Source: Adiantum capillus-veneris (Eukaryota; Streptophyta; Polypodiopsida; Polypodiales; Pteridaceae). From it: a stretch of DNA of 64,000 nucleotides. The first letter of the stretch is position 1. Every line of letters begins with the position of its first letter. Both the position numbers and the translations under genes were made by a program. Where the stretch lies: positions 61,842,620-61,906,619 of the forward strand of contig CM043956.1 in assembly GCA_014529385.2 (NCBI GenBank), written 5' to 3'. Shown one piece after another: positions 58,646 to 64,000 of the stretch. The notes below the pieces were generated by a model that was not told the DNA's origin, searched no databases, and saw only the letters and a list, made by a program, of their open reading frames with translations.

Positions 58646-59746
58646 TTTGTTTGTTTCCAAGGTGAAGCTTCTATCTGATAAAGGGAACTTGGACAAGGGA
58701 AAAAGTAAAGAAGGGCTAAAAAAGTAAACATGGACAAAAAAAGTAAACAAGGACAAATTGGACAACGTTTGTGCTTCGAGAAAAATTTGCTTCACTTCAA
58801 CGCCCTAGATCCCACCGCTTACACTTCATTCAATCTCCCATGTTGAATAGTGTTGAGGGAGTGGAGTGTACCCACTGATTGAGAGGCATACTTCAATTAG
58901 GACAACATACTTCAATTGGGACAGAAACTGATACAGACAAGGGACTCACATACATTCATTGATGTTTACTACAAAGTCAAAATGCTAGCTACTACAAATA
59001 GCTTTTTTTTTTTTTTTTTTTTTTTTGTCTGCCCAAAGGGCAAAGGTTATAGAGATGCCTTCTCTTTTTGTTGACTATAATAGAAAAAAGGTTGAGTTGT
59101 ATTTTCAAGCATTTTTGATAGGCCAAAAATACTGATTGGTTGAAATAAGATAGTGGGCACTCATTTAGATGACTATAGTGGAAATCTAATGATGGCGTTC
59201 AAAATCTCATTGACCAAGGAAAGTATTTTGGGCTTAAAGCAAGAAACGTTGCTAATGAAAAATGAGGAGTATTTTTAAAAAAAATCTGAAAATTGAAGAA
59301 AAGTGATTTTCTCTATGCTTTCATGACGAGTGGTGGTAACCTAAGAGCATTGCATGCATGTCGTTGGATGTGGGATTTTCGTATCTGGGGTTAGGAGGCC
59401 CTTATCAATAGGTGCTCATAGGTGTTCATTAACGGTATTGTTTTCGGTCCTTGTCGGTGATTGCGACACACAACTCTCTTCTTGCAACGTCAGGGCTTCA
59501 TTAACACCCCCCCCCCCCCCCCCCCCCCTTACAAATCTTTCCAAACTTCACCTCTGTTGAGATTCATTGTGGCGTGTCTTGCCATTGTCCATGGTGCTAC
59601 TGTAGTCAGCAAGGTGAGGAAAGGCTTTCACCGTTGAGGTGTTCTGTCATCAATGGTACTTCTAGGAGGTGAGGGAAGGGGTTTTCCTTTAATGTATATG
59701 CTAATTTTTATTTTATTTCTTGCACGTTTTTTTGATGAATTTCAAC
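58646..59746. other. Unassigned sequence with homopolymers
   Basis: Poly-T at about 59006-59027 and poly-C at about 59508-59528. No supported gene. Confidence 0.5.
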
Positions 59747-59866
59747 GTGCTGCCGAAGCATTAGCGTGGCTCAAGAGCGAATGACAGCTCGCGTCAGTGG
59801 TTGTGGTTTTGGATCTAGCGTGCTGTAGAAGCATAAGCGTGGCTCGGGAGCAAACGACAGCACGCG
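59747..59866 (+). repeat. Imperfect direct repeat, about 72-bp period
   Basis: CGTGCTGCCGAAGCATTAGC...GACAGCTCGCG (from 59747) and CGTGCTGTAGAAGCATAAGC...GACAGCACGCG (from 59819). Confidence 0.7.
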
Positions 59867-61489
59867 CCAATGTTTTATGAGGCTCCTGAGTGAAGACGAT
59901 GTTTAAATTTTGTTACATTTCATGCTGCTACTTGTTTGTGCCTCGGTTAACTATATATCAAACTATTTTGTCAACAGTAGATCAGTTCGGTGGAGATCAG
60001 GTCTACCCGTCACACACTCTCTTCCCCGCATGGATTGGTCGTTCGTTTATTATTTGCATGGATTATGAGCATTGGACGGAAGAAGCTACAACACATAATT
60101 CCCACCTTTTTTGTGGGGAAAGCTCGAGGGCCAGTAGTAGCAAAAACTTGTGGCGTTTGGTAGTGGTATCCATGGTATGACTAAGCAATTTTTTGCTTGT
60201 CCATTGTAACTATATGTCGACATAAACAAGAAAATGTGATTTAGGGTAGCCCACTTGGATTCTAAAACAAACATTCCACGAGGATGTTATGGCACTCCCA
60301 ACTGTCCGCTACTGGTCTTAGCAATGTTAGCCTCTGTAGGCAAGTCACAAGAGGTTAGAGAGACGGACAACAAAAAAAGGGGGACAAGGGGCATATTCAC
60401 GACTTATGCATTTTCCTTTAATCGTGGAAAAGAGACTCGAAAATCATCAAAATAAAGTTATAATTCTTTATTATAGGTATTATAATTGGTTTATTATACC
60501 TCACCATGTATAGGCAGGCCTTGCGATTTTCACTTGTTTTTGCAGAAGTCACAATAGTGAGTGATAATGTATTAGAAAAATCCACAAAAAAAAAATCTAA
60601 CCCTGTTCACACACCGAGCCAGGGTACCATGATATGACTACATACATCGGCTGATCTGGGAGCCACCCGACCTAAAGACCCAAATGGATGACAACTTGAC
60701 ACAAAAGGACCGGCTTAGGGAGCCACCCATCCGAGGAGAGAAACAAGACCTACTAGGGATGCCACCAGATCCGACGGACTGTCACTTTGGTACATACCAA
60801 CATATATATCATTGAACTAGAGAATTTCTTCCAACTTTGTCTTCTACTTCGCAAAATGTCAAAATCCTAAATCGTAAACCTAATTTGCAAAAGCCTGCTG
60901 GAATATTTTAAGCATGAGTCTTGGGGCTTCTACGTATTTCATCTTTAGAATCTACTTCAATTTGTGCAACAGTATTTGATAGTTACTTATCAGTGTCCGC
61001 ATCATTTTGCCAGCGACTAGCAACAAATCTTTTGTCCCTTATAAGCAATAGTGATCGAAAGTCTCAACAAACTCTGTATTGATGAAGAGGTGCTGCACTG
61101 CACTTTGACACCCTAGATCTGGACGACCTTTGCCCTTCCTTCAATCCATAGTTTGACGGTAGCTGGGATATTTTCTTTCTCTAATTTGATTATGTAGTGC
61201 ATTTCTTTTGAGGTCAAAATACTTGTTAATTAAGTGGTTGAAATAGAATACATATTCAATGAAGGCGATAGATAAAAATTGTTAATGTTTGCAAATTGTG
61301 AATCTGTTTTGCATTCAAAAGGAATGCTTACAAAAATAAATGCTTGGAAAATGGGTTTTGAGTAGCTTACACTCCTTCTATGAGCATTACCTTCTCTCAT
61401 TTGCAAAGAGTTAAAGTTGTACACACACTTTCCAAAATGGAGCAGCTCTAGTTTTGAGTTTGCATCACAAATTTATTCTGAGCACTTAC
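59867..61489. other. Unassigned sequence
   Basis: Short ORFs only (for example 59890-60180 on +), none recognisable. GGGAGCCACCC recurs near 60658 and 60718. Confidence 0.4.
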
Positions 61490-61795
61490 TTTAATGGTGA
61501 CTCACAAGAAGTTTTGAACAAATTCTCACAATAAGTCCCACATTGTGATTTACCTCAACATCATGAGCTTCTGTGAGGGAGGCACCACATACGTAGCTAG
61601 GTACGATTGAGGGTAGAGGACCGCCGGCCCGGTGGGGGGGCCGGTGGTTCGCTGCCCCCATCGTACCTAGCTAGGTATGCGGTGTCTCTCGAGCAAAAGC
61701 TGATGATGTTGTTCATTGTAAGAAAAACACTGGAAAAGACTCCGTTTTCCTTTATGAGAAAATTTCTAAATCTTCTGTGACTCATGAGAGATGGC
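61490..61795. repeat. Long imperfect hairpin (foldback element or MIRNA-like)
   Basis: The centre is a strong pairing of GTAGCTAGGTACGAT with ATCGTACCTAGCTAGG around a GC-rich loop at about 61620-61660. Pairing continues outwards (CAACATCATGAGCTT with AAGCTGATGATGTTG) and more weakly to TGACTCACAAGAAG near 61498 and CTTCTGTGACTCA near 61777, giving arms of about 140 nt. Confidence 0.65.
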
Positions 61796-63057
61796 TTCTA
61801 CGTGCTTTCCATGTATGGGTTATTAACTAGTAATAATTCATACTAGCACCTTACTTTCTTTACAATTTTGTGAGACGGACATCCATTCTAATCAGATCAG
61901 TGCAATATTCACAAGTAATCTTTTTGAGTAGAAGTTTCTGCTTAGTTTCACCAAACAAAGTTATTGCCTGAGCTACTTGGTCATTGTTTGGAGCAATTGT
62001 CTAGTCATCTATAGTAGTTATTTAGATCAATTTAGTCACCTTTTCCTCGTACAATTCTTCCAAAAGTTACATCTATTTTATTGCTTTGGGGGGGAGAGGG
62101 AGGCTTCACCGTTCATTACCCCCTGCATAACGTGCGTTCACAGGGTATTAAAATTAAATCTCTCTTTTAACATGTCTAAATGAATAAAATGACACCTTAT
62201 TGTAAGATTTTTTTAATTAAAATTAAATATAAAAAAAATTTATTTTTATGTATCTCTGTTAAATTATCTAAAATTTTTACATTTTAAAATCCCTCTTTTC
62301 GAACTCACGTTACACATTAACATTAACATGATTACATAATACACCCCCCCGAGCTATATTGGTTGATGCATCCATATGAGCATGAAATATGACATCCCAA
62401 TTTATTGTCAAATCATTGGCTTACAAATAATCACGGACATTGTTAATTTTCACTGATTGATTGTAGCGATTACCATCTAAGAGATTTTTCCTTTCATTTC
62501 TAACGAGATGCCAATGATTGTTAGCATTCGTTTCCTATAACCCATACAAACCTATAACTTACCATTTATTTGTAGGAATTACCACTGTTTACTTCAGCCT
62601 TGCTTTTGAAAAGTTATGGATTTCCTCCTCCATCTAATCGGCATAATTATTGGGACATATTGGGTCGGGCCTATTCGGTCTATATGGGATTTATTCATTA
62701 ATTTGATAGCGAGATTCCTTCGCTACCCGAAGGCTAATGACTTTTTTCATTCACCTCTAACTTAGAGCCGATGCACATGCCCTTGTCTCCCCCAGGTGAT
62801 GCTATTAAGCATGCAGGTCTCAGCTCTGAGATGCCTCCCTCATTGCATAGCAAGATACAGTACAGAGAGCTTCCCCCTTGTGCGCTTGCGTATAATGGAT
62901 TTGCATCATCACCAAGATAGAGAGACATCCGCCTCGCTCATTTTGTGCGAGAGAAGGAGAGAGTTGTCCGCATGCAAGAGGGCAGCCTCACACATTCCAT
63001 ACACACCCTGTGTGTGATGACACAGAATCCACCTCCTTCCCCTGCGATGCTTGGGCA

Positions 63058-63139
<82 letters not shown>

Positions 63140-63350
63140 TGACTCCCTGCAACCCTCACTTCCCGCCCTTTCTGCGCAATCGTCTATGCAGTGAAGAGCC
63201 CTGACCCTTCCCTTCACGGCACATAGGCATGCCATCACTGCAAAGGACAAAAAAAAAAAACATTTCTGTCTCTTTCGCCTCTTAATGTATCGATGCCATC
63301 AAACCAGATGAAAAAAATCATCTCTCCCCCTCGCTCATCTTGACCCATGG

Positions 63351-63395
<45 letters not shown>

Positions 63396-64000
63396 GCATT
63401 TGCCTCGCTATTCCCCCTAAAAGCCATAGGAGAATCCAGCTTAATGAGCAGCGTGTGCCCCCGGTGTTCGGCTCCACCTGCTCCTCCACTGACCTGCGCC
63501 TCCAACTCGTCCTCCACTTCCTGTGTTTATTGCGCATATGTACTGCTGTGCCCCACCTTGCAGACCCGAAGAAGAGGCGGCATTACCTGTGGGCTGCCAG
63601 AGAATGCAAGGAACTCTCTCTCTCTCTCTCCTACACGTGCCATGTCCTCCCCTTTTCTCCTCAAAGGGTTGGAAGCATCTCGCCAAATTCCAACTAATGA
63701 GAGCAACTTGCAAAATTAGAGGGACATATTTGGACTTCATCCTGTACCATTGTTATCTTACAAGTCATATGACAAATTTCTAAATTTACTCCTAAATGTT
63801 TTCTTGCAAAGACATTTTTTATTTTTTTGAAGGGTTCTCAAGATATGGCTTTTACTTCAGGCAAAAGATTTTCATTTATTCTTGCCACATGTGGATTTGG
63901 GTATGACCCAAAATTCCACTCTTTCAATTCTCAATTTTCAGTTACTAAACAATTTGGGAAACTCTATTTGTCATTGCTTCTACTTCTTTGTTCACATGGT
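61796..64000. other. Right edge: AT-rich sequence, then microsatellite-rich stretch
   Basis: (TG)n then (AG)n at about 63060-63136 and (CT)n at about 63352-63393, in a GC-richer region from about 62760 to 63700. The overlapping ORFs there are mostly microsatellite translations. It could be the leader of a gene beyond the window, but nothing proves it. Confidence 0.45.

Noticed and set aside
62909..63740. Several overlapping ORFs of 60-116 codons on both strands
   Set aside because: Built largely on (AG)n/(CT)n and (TG)n tracts; no domain and no consistent frame.

Overview
This window looks like repeat-rich nuclear DNA from a land plant. The evidence is plant-type Ty1/copia and Ty3 LTR retrotransposons with initiator-Met-tRNA and Asp-tRNA primer sites, a CACTA TNP2 transposase relic, short GT-AG introns, and a captured piece of a plant RH20/DDX5-type DEAD-box helicase. 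A fern or another large-genome seed-free plant is a reasonable guess, but the lineage is not proven by sequence. I found no intact ordinary host gene, rRNA or tRNA gene. Almost everything belongs to mobile elements inserted into one another.

Stack 1 (1-30,946). A decayed CACTA transposase (20,179-20,814 and 29,748-30,946) is the oldest layer. It was hit by a copia element W (3' part 18,812-20,178) and, independently, by a Ty3 element V (20,820-29,742, TSD GTCAT). W was hit by a Tat/Athila-like element X (left end off the window, right end 18,811). X was hit by an unclassified TIR DNA transposon (1,633-17,084; about 9.4 kb without its own insertion). That transposon was hit by a Tnt1-like copia element (7,906-13,911, TSD ATTTG). 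This gives five levels of nesting. The TIR transposon carries a rightward DDE-transposase-like gene with introns, a small ORF whose start resembles the histone H3 tail, a long inverted and tandemly duplicated spacer, and two leftward genes of unknown function.

Stack 2 (31,903-57,992). An old Ty3 element T, related to V, has a second Tat/Athila-like element Y (32,309-50,185, TSD GTACC) inside its 5' LTR. Y has a gag-only element Z (37,364-43,870, TSD ACAT) inside its gag region. X and Y belong to the same group: no reverse transcriptase, a retropepsin (seen in Y), and a C-terminal tail of W-[IV]-P-K repeats. Y also has a leader studded with a perfect 24-bp palindrome and a helicase gene fragment next to its 3' LTR.

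Right flank (57,993-64,000). This part is poor in recognisable genes: a truncated T LTR edge, a tRNA-derived SINE, a long imperfect hairpin, direct repeats and microsatellites.

Most CDS-like features are broken by stops, frameshifts or insertions and are marked as pseudogenes. The best-preserved reading frames are 14,949-16,289 (TIR element), 39,413-41,470 (Z gag) and 45,187-47,277 (Y protease plus W-repeat tail).
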